A DNA stretch of 43,992 nt from an uncultured Polaromonas sp. (GCA_946479075.1 CAMLDT010000002.1:1-43992); one strand, 5' to 3'. Counted from the stretch's first letter, positions 33,951 through 42,580 are shown. A program made the numbers and translations. Notes: generated by a model from the letters alone, not told the origin.

Positions 33951-34249
33951 CGGATGGCCCCCACGGTGCAACAAATTCTAGTGAGGCGGGCCCCCGCCAT
34001 GTGGCCGCGCGCACAACTGTCGGCGCCGTCCTACAAGAAACAGTGGGGCAATGGCGACAGCGCGGCTCGGGCGCCGCGGCGGAACGCGCGTCTGCGGCCT
34101 GCCGTGCCTGGCAGGCCAAAGCGGACGGTGCGCCGGCAGTGCGCCGGGGCCAGGGTCGCTATCAAATCAATAGCTGTTAGCGGACACCCCGCAAGGGCTG
34201 GAGGCACTTTTTATCAATAAACCGGGGACGGCGGTTGCAAGCGCGGATG
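33951..34249. other. Intergenic region upstream of the TonB receptor operon; holds repeat copy F
   Basis: About 300 bp with no gene. It contains repeat copy F (34158-34205) and GC-rich sequence that should include the receptor operon promoter; I cannot place -35/-10 boxes. Short frames here have no ribosome-binding sites. Confidence 0.4.
34158..34205 (+). repeat. ATAGCTG-family dispersed repeat, copy F
   Basis: GCTAT-caaatca-ATAGC, then TGTTAGCGGACACCCCGCAA and GGGCTGGAGGC. It has the complete palindrome and a good 3' half. It lies between the enoyl-CoA hydratase end and the TonB receptor start. Confidence 0.8.
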
Positions 34250-34312
34250 TCAGGCCCTGCTGAAGTCCGGCTTGCGCTTTTGATGAAAGCTTCCGGCCAG
34301 CTGCGCGGCCCG
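34250..34312 (-). pseudogene. 3'-end remnant of a second enoyl-CoA hydratase gene
   Basis: Just downstream of the intact hydratase, the minus strand encodes RAAQLAGSFHQKRKPDFSRA followed by a stop. This matches the C-terminal end typical of enoyl-CoA hydratases and the neighbour's own tail (FLDKRRPDFSKV). There is no room for the rest of a gene and no start. It looks like the leftover 3' end of a tandem paralogue removed by deletion. Confidence 0.55.
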
Positions 34313-34329
34313 CCCTGCGGGCGCTGACT

Positions 34330-35097
34330 TCAGACCTTGCTGAAGTCAGGCCGTCGCTTGTCCAGAAAAGCGCTGAAGGCTTCTTTGGCTGCAGGCTCCT
34401 GCAGCATGCGGCCGAAGCTGGCGCCCTCGTCGGCCATCTGCTGCATCACCAGCGACTGCTGACCTTTTTTCATCAGGCGTTTGGTTTCGACCAGCGAGGA
34501 CAGCGGCTTGGCCGCCAGCTTGCGGGCAATCGCCTGGGCGATGCCGTTGGCCTCCAGCGGCGGCACCACGCGGTTGACCAGGCCTACTTCCAGCGCCGCC
34601 TCCGCCATGAAAGGTTCGCCGAGCAACAGGGCTTCGGCCGCACGGTGGTACCCCAGCATCTGCGGCACCAGCAGGCTGGACGCAGCTTCGGGGCACAGGC
34701 CCAGGTTGACAAAAGGCATGGAGAAAGCGGCGTTGTCACCGGCATAAACCAGGTCGCAGTGAAACAGCAGCGTGGTCCCTATACCGACAGCCGGGCCGCA
34801 GACGGCGGCAATCAGCGGCTTGGGAAAGGCGGCGATGCCGCGCAGAAAGCGGAACACCGGCGAGTCCATGCCCGCCGGCGGTTTGTTCAGGAAGTCGCCG
34901 ATGTCATTGCCCGCAGAAAAGATGCTCTCCTGCCCCTGCAGCAACACCACACGCACGGCGGCGTCGGCTTCAGCAGCAGCCAGCGCATCAGCCATGGCGC
35001 CGTACATGGCGGAGGTGATGGAGTTTTTGCGCTCCGGTCGGTTCAAGGTGATGCTCATCACGCCGGCTTCAATGTGGGTGAGGATGTCTGTGCTCAT
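34330..35097 (-). CDS. Enoyl-CoA hydratase/isomerase family protein
   Basis: A 255-residue crotonase-fold protein: CoA-binding segment SIFSAGNDIGDFL, oxyanion-hole region AAVCGPAVGIGTTLLFHCDL, and FSMPFVNLGLCPEAASS. The position of the first catalytic Glu in true hydratases (GGGCE) is here GIGTTL, so it may be an isomerase or a hydratase with altered chemistry, closer to delta3-delta2-enoyl-CoA isomerase-like members. It is the last of four overlapping genes; its ATG overlaps the isomerase stop. A duplicate-gene remnant follows. Confidence 0.88.
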   Translation of the reverse strand: MSTDILTHIEAGVMSITLNRPERKNSITSAMYGAMADALAAAEADAAVRVVLLQGQESIFSAGNDIGDFLNKPPAGMDSPVFRFLRGIAAFPKPLIAAVCGPAVGIGTTLLFHCDLVYAGDNAAFSMPFVNLGLCPEAASSLLVPQMLGYHRAAEALLLGEPFMAEAALEVGLVNRVVPPLEANGIAQAIARKLAAKPLSSLVETKRLMKKGQQSLVMQQMADEGASFGRMLQEPAAKEAFSAFLDKRRPDFSKV

Positions 35098-35690
35098 GTG
35101 GTTTCCAGTGCTTGTTTGACAAAATCGAGCCGGTCCTGCCCCCAGTGCATCTGAGCGCCGACAAAAAAAGTGGGCGCGCCGAACACACCGCGTTCGACCG
35201 CTGTCTGCGTGGTCGCCTTGAGCCGGTCCTTGACCGCGGCATCGGCGGCCATGGTGAGTATCGCCGCCGGATCAAAGCCGGCGGCCTGCACAACCTCGGC
35301 CACCACCTGCGGATCGTTCATGTTCTTCCTGTCCACCCAGATCGCCCGGTAGACCGCGTCAACAAAGGGCACGAAGCGCTCAGGCTGCTGCATCTGCAGG
35401 GCCGTCGCACCCCGCATCAGGGTCAGGGTGTTGATGGGAAAGAAAGGATTTTCCTCGAAGGGCACGCCATAACGCGACGCGAAACGGCCCAGGTCCTCCA
35501 TCATGTAGCGGCCTTTGGCGGGCACCGTCGTTGGCGAATGATTGCCTGTGGCCTGGAACACGCCCCCCAGCAGCATGGGCTGGTAGTCGATCACGCCGCC
35601 GGTTTCGCGGCAGATCTGCGGCAATTGCTTCCAGGCGATGTAGGCAGCCGGGCTGCCCACGTCAAAAAAGAACTCGACGGTTTTCGGCAT
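35094..35690 (-). CDS. 2-hydroxychromene-2-carboxylate isomerase family protein (kappa-GST/DsbA-like)
   Basis: A 198-residue thioredoxin-fold protein. VEFFFDVGSPAAYIAWKQLP holds the conserved Ser that binds glutathione in kappa-class GSTs and HCCA isomerases; VFGAPTFFVG gives the cis-Pro loop and WGQDRLDFV the C-terminal end. The isomerase is a glutathione-dependent enzyme of naphthalene degradation. Here it is embedded among acyl-CoA genes, so the real substrate may differ. Its ATG overlaps the SDR stop (TGATG), and its stop overlaps the hydratase ATG. Confidence 0.88.
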   Translation of the reverse strand: MPKTVEFFFDVGSPAAYIAWKQLPQICRETGGVIDYQPMLLGGVFQATGNHSPTTVPAKGRYMMEDLGRFASRYGVPFEENPFFPINTLTLMRGATALQMQQPERFVPFVDAVYRAIWVDRKNMNDPQVVAEVVQAAGFDPAAILTMAADAAVKDRLKATTQTAVERGVFGAPTFFVGAQMHWGQDRLDFVKQALETT

Positions 35691-36433
35691 CAGAACTTCT
35701 CCAGGTAAGGCCGCAGGTCGATCTCGTGCGTCCACGCGTCACGCGGCTGCGTGTGCAGCATCCAGTAGGTGTCGGCGATGTGTTCCGGGTTGAGGATGCC
35801 GTCATCGGCTTTCAGCGCATAACGCTCGGGGAAGTTGTCGCGGATGAAAGCGGTGTCGATGGCCCCATCCACCACCACATGTGCCACGTGGATGCCGCGC
35901 GGCCCGAGCTCGCGCGCCATGCTTTGCGCGAGCGCACGCAGCGCCATCTTGGCACCGGAAAACGCGGCGAAATGGGCGCCGCCGCGCATTGAGGCGGTGG
36001 CCCCGGTAAAAAGGATGGTGCCCTTGTGGCCATCACCGTCCCGCTGCACCATGCGTTTGGCCACCTCACGGCCGTTGAGGAAACCGCTGAAACAGGCCAT
36101 CTCCCAGATCTTGAAATATTTCCGCGCAGTTTCTTCCAGGATGCTGCTGGGTGCGTTGGCACCGATGTTGAAGACCAGCACCTCGATCGGTCCTACCGTC
36201 GATTCGATCTGTTCGACCAGCGCAATGACTTCTTTTTCCTGACGCGCGTCAGAGGCAAAACCATGGGCTGTGCCGCCGGCCGCGCGGATCTGTTCAACAA
36301 GCGGCTGCAGCTTGTCGAGGCTGCGCCGCGTCACGCAGGCGGTGTAGCCCTCACGCGCGAAGCGCCGGGCAATCGCGCCGCCGGTGGCGTCACCGGCGCC
36401 TATGACGAGGGCTACCTTGTTTTTCAAAGTCAT
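35690..36433 (-). CDS. SDR family oxidoreductase with Phe in place of the catalytic Tyr
   Basis: A 247-residue short-chain dehydrogenase/reductase. The cofactor motif is LVIGAGDATGGAIAR (near 9-23), and the NNAG-like element is NIGAN. The active-site block is FTGATASMRGG, then HFAAFSGAKMALRALAQSMA: the usual YxxxK is FxxxK, so the catalytic tyrosine hydroxyl is missing while Lys is kept. The codon is TTT, so this is not a misread. It may be a divergent SDR that uses another residue, or one with a non-redox role. ATGA overlaps link it to the thioesterase and isomerase genes. Confidence 0.88.
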   Translation of the reverse strand: MTLKNKVALVIGAGDATGGAIARRFAREGYTACVTRRSLDKLQPLVEQIRAAGGTAHGFASDARQEKEVIALVEQIESTVGPIEVLVFNIGANAPSSILEETARKYFKIWEMACFSGFLNGREVAKRMVQRDGDGHKGTILFTGATASMRGGAHFAAFSGAKMALRALAQSMARELGPRGIHVAHVVVDGAIDTAFIRDNFPERYALKADDGILNPEHIADTYWMLHTQPRDAWTHEIDLRPYLEKF

Positions 36434-37239
36434 TCCTTGTAATAGACGACTTGGTGGGTGGTGACCAGCAATTCACCGGCTTCGTTCCACAGCTGCGCGG
36501 TCTGGTCGAAATAGCCCTTGCGAAACGCCTGCGCTTGGCTCTGCCCCAGCAGGTAGCCGCTGCCGGTGCGCTGGAGCAAGGCCGAGTCGGCGTGGTAATA
36601 CACCGTCATGGACACGGTGCCAATCGGCACCAGCACCGGACGGCGGCGCCAGACCCGCGGAAAAAATACATCCGCCAGCCCCGTCAGCGAAGCAAAGTCC
36701 AGGGGGCGGGGCGGATCGTCGCGCAGCCACAGGCGGGTGCGGCTGGTGCCCTGATCGGCGCCATGCCAGTCCACCGGCATGGCCCCTTCGGCAAACCGCA
36801 TCTCGTAGCGCTTGACCCATTCGACCTGCACCGGACCTCCAGCGCGTGCCAGCTCGGCTGGCGCGGGAAGCCGGGGCATGGTGTGCTCGTCGGCACCCCA
36901 GGTTTCGCGGCGCAGGCCGAAGAAGGCGGTGCCGGTCAGCACGGTTTCGCCGTTCTGCTGCATCTCGATGACCCAGTGCTGCGTCGAGCGGTTGGTGCGC
37001 GCCGGCCGCGCCGTCACGGTGAACGGACCGTCGGCCAGCGCGGCAGCAAAGTTGACCGTCAGCGAGACCGGATCGCCCAGCCGCTGCGGATGCTGCAGCA
37101 CCGCGTTCAGCGCCTGTGCCGCGGTGACGCCGCCAAACGGGCCGACCATGTTGGCATAAGCCGTGCTGGTGTGGCCGAGAAATATGCCGTCGCCCTGCGC
37201 CTGCAGCGCGACGGCTTCATCAAAAGGGTGCGCGTTCAT
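36430..37239 (-). CDS. TesB-like acyl-CoA thioesterase (double hotdog)
   Basis: A 269-residue protein made of two hotdog modules. The N-terminal one holds MVGPFGGVTAAQALNAVLQH, and the second DWHGADQGTSRTRLWLRDD with FFPRVWRRR. This layout is that of the acyl-CoA thioesterase II-like family, which releases free fatty acids from CoA. The start has no clear Shine-Dalgarno; the alpha/beta hydrolase ends 28 bp upstream and may supply ribosomes. Its stop overlaps the SDR ATG. It probably serves to recycle CoA from stalled beta-oxidation intermediates (inference). Confidence 0.87.
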   Translation of the reverse strand: MNAHPFDEAVALQAQGDGIFLGHTSTAYANMVGPFGGVTAAQALNAVLQHPQRLGDPVSLTVNFAAALADGPFTVTARPARTNRSTQHWVIEMQQNGETVLTGTAFFGLRRETWGADEHTMPRLPAPAELARAGGPVQVEWVKRYEMRFAEGAMPVDWHGADQGTSRTRLWLRDDPPRPLDFASLTGLADVFFPRVWRRRPVLVPIGTVSMTVYYHADSALLQRTGSGYLLGQSQAQAFRKGYFDQTAQLWNEAGELLVTTHQVVYYKE

Positions 37240-37267
37240 GAAAGCAAGTATGCCGCTGCAGCGGCCC

Positions 37268-38155
37268 TCAGGCAGTCATGCCGGTGACGCCGCCGGAGCG
37301 CATGTTTTCAAGCATGCCCACCATGCGCGGCCACAGGCTGTGGCTGAATTGCTGGCGAAAAAAGCCGAAGTGGCCAATGCGCCGGACACCCAGGTCGGCC
37401 GGCGTGATGCGCTCGAAGCTGCGCGCTGCCCCGGTGTACAGGTTGATCAGGTTCTGCGTGCCGCGCCAGGTCATCAGTTCGTCGTCGCTGATGGACAGGG
37501 CCAGCACCGGAAAGCGCACCTGCGCGTAGCTCTCACGGGCGCCTTCGCCCTCGGCGCCGACGCTGTATTGCGGGTCCAGGCACCACTTGCGCCACTGCAG
37601 CATCACACCCGCGGGCAGGTCGCCGACTTTTTTGAGTTTGCGCCCGGGGAAATAGCCGCACAGCCGCGTTGCCAGCGGCACCAGCACGTACCAGAAGTAA
37701 AGAATCAGCCGCCGCAGCTGCGGCGCATTGTCACGCCAGTAACCGCTGCCGGCTGCAATGCTGACCAGCCCATCAATTTGGTGCTGGTTTTTCAGCAGGC
37801 CCGGAAGCTGCGCGCCCAGGCTGTGGCCCAGCAGGTACAGCGGCGCATCCGGCAAAGCTGCCTTCGCAGAGTCAACCACAAGCTCATAGTCGCTGGCCCA
37901 GTCGAAAAGATCGGCCTTGAAACCACGCAGGCTGCCATCCGGCGTGCCCGGCAAGGAGTCGCCCGAACCGCGGTAGTCAAAGGTGGTGACGCGAAAACCC
38001 TGGCCCGACAACCATTCGGCAAACGCCGCGTAGTAGTCCTGCCGCACGCCCATGGCCCCGCCGATCACCACGCTGGCGCGGGCAGGACTGGCTGACTCGT
38101 AAACGCGAAGTGCGATCATCGCGCCTCCGCTGCTGGCAATCGTCACGCTCTTCAT
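37268..38155 (-). CDS. Alpha/beta hydrolase
   Basis: A 295-residue cytoplasmic hydrolase. The oxyanion segment is VVIGGAMGVRQDYY, the nucleophile elbow LLGHSLGAQ, the acid is in ALSISDDELMTW, and the catalytic His is in RRIGHFGFFR. This GHFGFF ending typifies a betaproteobacterial esterase-like branch whose substrates are unknown. GGGAGAG precedes the ATG at 38155. It lies between the thiolase (after a hairpin repeat) and the thioesterase, so a lipid or thioester substrate is plausible. Confidence 0.88.
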   Translation of the reverse strand: MKSVTIASSGGAMIALRVYESASPARASVVIGGAMGVRQDYYAAFAEWLSGQGFRVTTFDYRGSGDSLPGTPDGSLRGFKADLFDWASDYELVVDSAKAALPDAPLYLLGHSLGAQLPGLLKNQHQIDGLVSIAAGSGYWRDNAPQLRRLILYFWYVLVPLATRLCGYFPGRKLKKVGDLPAGVMLQWRKWCLDPQYSVGAEGEGARESYAQVRFPVLALSISDDELMTWRGTQNLINLYTGAARSFERITPADLGVRRIGHFGFFRQQFSHSLWPRMVGMLENMRSGGVTGMTA

Positions 38156-38190
38156 TGCACTCTCCCAATTCTCGGCTGCAAATTCAAGGC

Positions 38191-38275
38191 CGTCGTGGAG
38201 CCGGCTTTGCCGGGCCACCAACGGCGTCCCCCCGCGTGCGGGGGGAAGACGCCGAAGGCGGCTCAGGGGGGAGGG
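38191..38275. repeat. Hairpin repeat, second family, copy 1
   Basis: It contains CCGGC-ttt-GCCGG, then GGCGTC and a strong CCCCCCG-cgtg-CGGGGGG stem closed by GACGCC, followed by GGCGGCTCAGGGGG. It lies between the thiolase stop (38279) and the alpha/beta hydrolase start. A related copy is at 40027-40116. The stems could stall transcription or protect mRNA ends. Confidence 0.8.
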
Positions 38276-38278
38276 TCG

Positions 38279-39478
38279 TCAGACCCTTTGAAATATCCCG
38301 GCAGCGCCTTGCCCCATGCCCACACACATCGTCACCATCCCGTACTTCAGCTGGTGCCGGTGCAGCGCATGAATCACCGTCGCGGCGCGGATGGCCCCGG
38401 TCGCGCCCAGCGGGTGGCCCAGCGCAATCGCGCCGCCCATTGGATTCACTTTGGCGGCATTGAGACCCAGCGTGTTGATCACCGCCAGCGACTGCGCCGC
38501 AAACGCCTCGTTCAGCTCATACCAGTCGATGTCGTCCTGCTTGAGGCCCGCATAACGCAGCGCAGCGGGGATGGCCTCGATCGGGCCTATGCCCATGATG
38601 TGGGGCGGCACGCCCTTGGCCGCGTAGCTGACAAAACGCGCCAGCGGTTTCAGGCCATGTTCCTTCACCGCCTTTTCACTGGCCAGGATCAGCGCGCCGG
38701 CGCCGTCCGAGGTTTGCGAGCTGTTGCCCGCGGTGACCGAACCGCGCGCGGCAAACACCGTCTTGAGTTTGGCCAGGCCTTCGAGCGAGGTGTCGGGGCG
38801 CGGGCCTTCGTCCAGGCTCACCGTGCGGGTTTTGGCAATCACTTCACCGCTGTCCAGGTCGGGGGAGCGGTCGGTCACTTCCACCGGCGTGATCTCGGCC
38901 GTGAACTCGCCGTCTTTTTGTGCCTTGATGGCTTTCTGGTGCGACTCCAGCGCAAACTGGTCTTGCGCTTCGCGAGAGACCTTCCACTGCTGTGCCACCT
39001 TCTCGGCCGTCAGGCCCATGCCATAGGCAATACCGATGTTTTCGTCATTGGCAAACATGGCCGGCGACAACGAGGGCGAATTGCCGGACATGGGCACCAT
39101 GCTCATGCTTTCGGTGCCGGCGGCAATCATCACATCGGCTTCACCCACGCGGATGCGGTCGGCCGCCATCTGGATGGCGGAGAGGCCCGACGCACAAAAA
39201 CGGTTGACCGTGATGCCGCCGACGCTAACCGGCAAGCCGGCCAGCACCGCGCCTATGCGCGCGATGTTCAGGCCTTGCGGGCCTTCGGGAATGGCGCAGC
39301 CGCAGATGATGTCTTCAATCGCTTTCGGGTCCAACGTCGGGGCCTGCGCCAGGGCAGCCTGCAGCGCGCGTACCAGCAGATCGTCGGGACGGGTATTGCG
39401 GAAAAAACCGCGGTGCGAACGGCCAATCGGCGTGCGCGTGGCGGCAACGATGTAGGCTTCCTGGACTTGTTTGGCCAT
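38279..39478 (-). CDS. fadA: Acetyl-CoA C-acyltransferase (thiolase)
   Basis: A 399-residue thiolase with the full catalytic set: nucleophile Cys95 in TVNRFCASGLSA, the NEAFA loop, His355 in GHPLGATG, and Cys385 in CVGMGQG. It performs the last step of beta-oxidation, thiolysis of 3-ketoacyl-CoA. AAAGGAAAG precedes the ATG. It is separated from the DUF4442 gene by 20 bp and works with the FadN-type multifunctional enzyme upstream. It is longer than E. coli FadA, as is usual for the FadI/FadN-associated type. Confidence 0.95.
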   Translation of the reverse strand: MAKQVQEAYIVAATRTPIGRSHRGFFRNTRPDDLLVRALQAALAQAPTLDPKAIEDIICGCAIPEGPQGLNIARIGAVLAGLPVSVGGITVNRFCASGLSAIQMAADRIRVGEADVMIAAGTESMSMVPMSGNSPSLSPAMFANDENIGIAYGMGLTAEKVAQQWKVSREAQDQFALESHQKAIKAQKDGEFTAEITPVEVTDRSPDLDSGEVIAKTRTVSLDEGPRPDTSLEGLAKLKTVFAARGSVTAGNSSQTSDGAGALILASEKAVKEHGLKPLARFVSYAAKGVPPHIMGIGPIEAIPAALRYAGLKQDDIDWYELNEAFAAQSLAVINTLGLNAAKVNPMGGAIALGHPLGATGAIRAATVIHALHRHQLKYGMVTMCVGMGQGAAGIFQRV

Positions 39479-39498
39479 GATGTCTTTCCTTTGATTCT

Positions 39499-40005
39499 TT
39501 AATTTTTTCGCGGGCCGGACGGAATCCAGGCCCAGACAAATTCACACTCGACCGGGTTCACCCCGGCCTCATCGGTCACAGTGACGGGCACCGACACCTC
39601 GCCCTTGTCACTGGCCTGCATGGCGGCGCGCTGCGCATCGCTCAGGGTAGCGACAGCCCGCAACGCACCGGTGGCGCGCTTTTTGAACGCCATCTTCAAT
39701 TCCTTGGCCAGCGGGATGCAGTCGTCGCGCACGTTCATGCCCATCACCATGCCGGTCGCGGTCTCTGCCAGCAAATTCATCGCCGAGGCATGGACGCCGC
39801 CGATGTGGTTTTGCACCTTCTTCTCGTTTTTCAGGCCGATCTCGACGCGGGAAGTCGTCATCTCCAGAAAATCCAGCCCCGCCGTGCCGGTGAAAGGCAC
39901 GGCGCGGTGCATCACCACGCCGCGAAACCAGGTGCGCGCGAACGCCGGCACGTCGGACAGCCGGTCCAGCTGGCGTTCGAGGCGGTTGGGTGCGTGCTCA
40001 CTCAT
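39499..40005 (-). CDS. DUF4442 hotdog-fold protein
   Basis: A 168-residue soluble protein. The core segment KNEKKVQNHIGGVHASAMNL is the hotdog helix region of the DUF4442/PaaI-like group, with His and Glu (LAETATGMVMGM) positioned as in thioesterases. I chose the ATG at 40005, preceded by AGGAA; an earlier frame extension reads into the hairpin repeat. It lies between the FadN-type gene and the thiolase, so a role in acyl-CoA metabolism is likely. The substrate is unknown. Confidence 0.87.
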   Translation of the reverse strand: MSEHAPNRLERQLDRLSDVPAFARTWFRGVVMHRAVPFTGTAGLDFLEMTTSRVEIGLKNEKKVQNHIGGVHASAMNLLAETATGMVMGMNVRDDCIPLAKELKMAFKKRATGALRAVATLSDAQRAAMQASDKGEVSVPVTVTDEAGVNPVECEFVWAWIPSGPRKN

Positions 40006-40026
40006 GAGTATTCCTGGCCAGCAAAC

Positions 40027-40116
40027 GCCGTAGAACCGGCTTTGCCGGGCGACAGGCGTTGCCCCCTGCAAGGGGGAAAGGCGCTACACGCAGTGAGCGT
40101 CCGATGGGGGTGTTCA
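40027..40116. repeat. Hairpin repeat, second family, copy 2
   Basis: GAACCGGCTTTGCCGGGCGA is nearly identical to copy 1, followed by a diverged CCCCCT-gca-AGGGGG stem and GGCGCTACACGCAGTGAGCG. It fills the gap between the FadN-type gene stop (40137) and the DUF4442 start. Confidence 0.78.
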
Positions 40117-40136
40117 TAAGTTCCGCAGTAGCTTGA

Positions 40137-42560
40137 TCAGTTGCGGACAGGTTTGCCTGTGCTCATCATTCCCATGATCCTCTCTTGAGTTTTGGGATGC
40201 TCCAGCAGCGAGCAGAAGGCCTTGCGCTCCAGCGTCATCACATATTCTTCGGTCACCAGCGAACCGGCATCGACGTCGCCGCCGCAAACCACGTTGGCGA
40301 TCAGGCTGGCGATGTGGAAGTCGTGCGCGCTGATGAAGCCGCCGTCACGCATGTTGACGAGCTGGCCCTTGATGGTCGCCAGGCCGCTGCGGCCCGCCAC
40401 CGGGAAGGGTCGCTTGTGCGGCGCGCGATAGCCGGAGTTGAACAGCGCACGCGCCTCGTTCAAGGCCACATACAGCAACTCGTCCTTGTTCGGCACAATG
40501 ACGTCGCTGTCGAGCAGATAACCGATCTTGCGGCTTTCGATCGCGCTGGTGCCCACCTTGGCCATGGCCGCGGCGGTGAAACCTTCCGTCAGGAAAGGCA
40601 ACACATCCTTGTTGGTGGACGTGGCGGCGTTTTCGGCGGCGCGGCGGGCAATGTAGGTCAGGCCGCCGGCCCCCGGCACCAGACCCACGCCGACCTCGAC
40701 CAGGCCAATGTAACTTTCCATGGCCGCCACCCGTTTGGCTGAATAGACAGCCAGCTCACAGCCGCCGCCCAAAGCCAGGCCGCGCACCGCAGACACCACC
40801 GGAACCGACGCATAACGCAGCTTGAGCATCACACTTTGCATCTCGGCCTCGGCGCCTTCCACGGCCGACACACCGGCCATCATGAAGGCCGGCAACATGG
40901 CCTGCAGGTCGGCGCCGGCAGAAAACATCTCGTCGCTGGACCAGATCACCAGGCCCTTGTAGCTTTTTTCCGCGAGGTCCACCGCCATCGCCAGGCCTTC
41001 GACCACATCCGGGCTGATGGCGTGCATCTTGGTCTTGATGCTGGCAATCACGACATCGCCCACTTCTCCGTGATGACCGTCCAGCGTCCAGAGGCGGATC
41101 GAATCATCTTCGTGCAAGGTGGTGCCGGCCGTGGTGAAGGAAGGCGCTTGGGCACCGAGCACGTTTTCCGGAAAAAACTGGCGCGCATACACCGGCAATT
41201 CGCGGCACGGAATGAACTTGTTCGCCGAGGCGCTCCATGAGCCTTCGGGCGTGTGCACACCGCCGGCGTCGGCAACCGGGCCCTTGAAGACCCAGTCGGG
41301 CAGCGGTGCCGTACTGATGGCCTTGCCGGCGGCTATGTCTTCCTTGATCCAGTTCGCCACCTGCAGCCAACCGGCCTCCTGCCAGAGTTCGAACGGGCCC
41401 TGTTTGGAACCAAAACCCCAGCGCATGGCAAAGTCGATGTCGCGCGCGGTCTCGGCAATCGTGGCCAGATGCACGGCCGCGTAATGGAACTGGTCGCGCA
41501 AGATGGCCCAGAGAAAACGCGGCTCGGCGCCTTCGGCGTTGCGCAACAATTTCAGGCGCTCACCGGCGGGCTTTTTGAGCATGCGGCCGACCACCTCGTT
41601 GGCCTTGGCGCCGCCGGGCACGTACTCCATGCTCTCCGGGTCGAGACGCAGGATGTCGCGGCCGACCTTCTTGTAGAAACCGGCACCGGTTTTCTGGCCC
41701 AGGCTTTTGCTTTCCAGCAGCTTGGCCAGCACCGGCGGTGTGCCATACATGTCCGAAAACGGGTCCGCTGTCTTGCCCGGGCCGAGATTGTCCTGCAGCG
41801 TCTTGATCACGTGCGCCATGGTGTCCAGGCCCACCACATCCGCAGTGCGGAAGGTGCCGGAGCTGGCACGGCCCAGTTTCTTGCCGGTCAGGTCGTCCAC
41901 CACGTCGTAGCTCAGGCCGAAGTTTTCCGCTTCCTTGATGGTGGCCAGCATGCTGGCGATACCGACGCGGTTGGCCACAAAGTTGGGCGTGTCATGCGCG
42001 CGGATCACGCCCTTGCCCAGGCCGCTGGTCACGAAGGCTTCCAGATCGTCCAGCACCTTGGGCTCGGTGGTCGGCGTGTTGATCAGCTCGACCAGCGTCA
42101 TGTAGCGCGGCGGGTTGAAGAAGTGGATGCCGCAAAAGCGCGGCTTGATGGATTCGGGCAAGGCCTCGCTCAGCGTCGTGATCGACAGGCCCGAGGTGTT
42201 GCTGGCCACGATGGCGCCTTCAGCGATGAAGGGCGCGATCTTGTGGTACAGGTCGGTCTTCCAGTCCATGCGTTCTGCAATCGCCTCGATGACCAGGTCG
42301 CACTCCTTGAGAACCTCCATCTGCTCCTCGTAGTTCGCCTGCTGGATCAGCGCCGCATCTTCGGGCACACCCAGCGGCGCGGGCTTGAGTTTTTTCAGCC
42401 CCTCGACCGCCTTGGCGACGATGCCGTTTTTCGGACCTTCCTTGGCAGGCAGGTCGAACAGCACCACCGGCACCTTGAGGTTGACCAGGTGCGCGGCAAT
42501 CTGCGCGCCCATCACACCGGCGCCCAGCACGGCGACTTTTTTGACTTGGAAGCGGGACAT
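40137..42560 (-). CDS. 3-hydroxyacyl-CoA dehydrogenase / enoyl-CoA hydratase, FadN-type
   Basis: An 807-residue bifunctional enzyme in FadN order. The N-terminal NAD-binding 3-hydroxyacyl-CoA dehydrogenase has VAVLGAGVMGAQIA at 9-22, catalytic His in CGIHFFNPPRYM, and NFVANRVG; a second dehydrogenase C-terminal domain follows. A crotonase domain (about 500-720) has MFSAGADLQAML, GLALGGGCELAVY with its Glu, and EVGVGLVPGAGG. E. coli FadB has the opposite order. It converts enoyl-CoA to 3-ketoacyl-CoA in beta-oxidation. AGAAAGAGA precedes the ATG. It acts with the thiolase two genes downstream. Confidence 0.95.
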   Translation of the reverse strand: MSRFQVKKVAVLGAGVMGAQIAAHLVNLKVPVVLFDLPAKEGPKNGIVAKAVEGLKKLKPAPLGVPEDAALIQQANYEEQMEVLKECDLVIEAIAERMDWKTDLYHKIAPFIAEGAIVASNTSGLSITTLSEALPESIKPRFCGIHFFNPPRYMTLVELINTPTTEPKVLDDLEAFVTSGLGKGVIRAHDTPNFVANRVGIASMLATIKEAENFGLSYDVVDDLTGKKLGRASSGTFRTADVVGLDTMAHVIKTLQDNLGPGKTADPFSDMYGTPPVLAKLLESKSLGQKTGAGFYKKVGRDILRLDPESMEYVPGGAKANEVVGRMLKKPAGERLKLLRNAEGAEPRFLWAILRDQFHYAAVHLATIAETARDIDFAMRWGFGSKQGPFELWQEAGWLQVANWIKEDIAAGKAISTAPLPDWVFKGPVADAGGVHTPEGSWSASANKFIPCRELPVYARQFFPENVLGAQAPSFTTAGTTLHEDDSIRLWTLDGHHGEVGDVVIASIKTKMHAISPDVVEGLAMAVDLAEKSYKGLVIWSSDEMFSAGADLQAMLPAFMMAGVSAVEGAEAEMQSVMLKLRYASVPVVSAVRGLALGGGCELAVYSAKRVAAMESYIGLVEVGVGLVPGAGGLTYIARRAAENAATSTNKDVLPFLTEGFTAAAMAKVGTSAIESRKIGYLLDSDVIVPNKDELLYVALNEARALFNSGYRAPHKRPFPVAGRSGLATIKGQLVNMRDGGFISAHDFHIASLIANVVCGGDVDAGSLVTEEYVMTLERKAFCSLLEHPKTQERIMGMMSTGKPVRN

Positions 42561-42580
42561 GGTTTCTCTTTCTTTCTATG

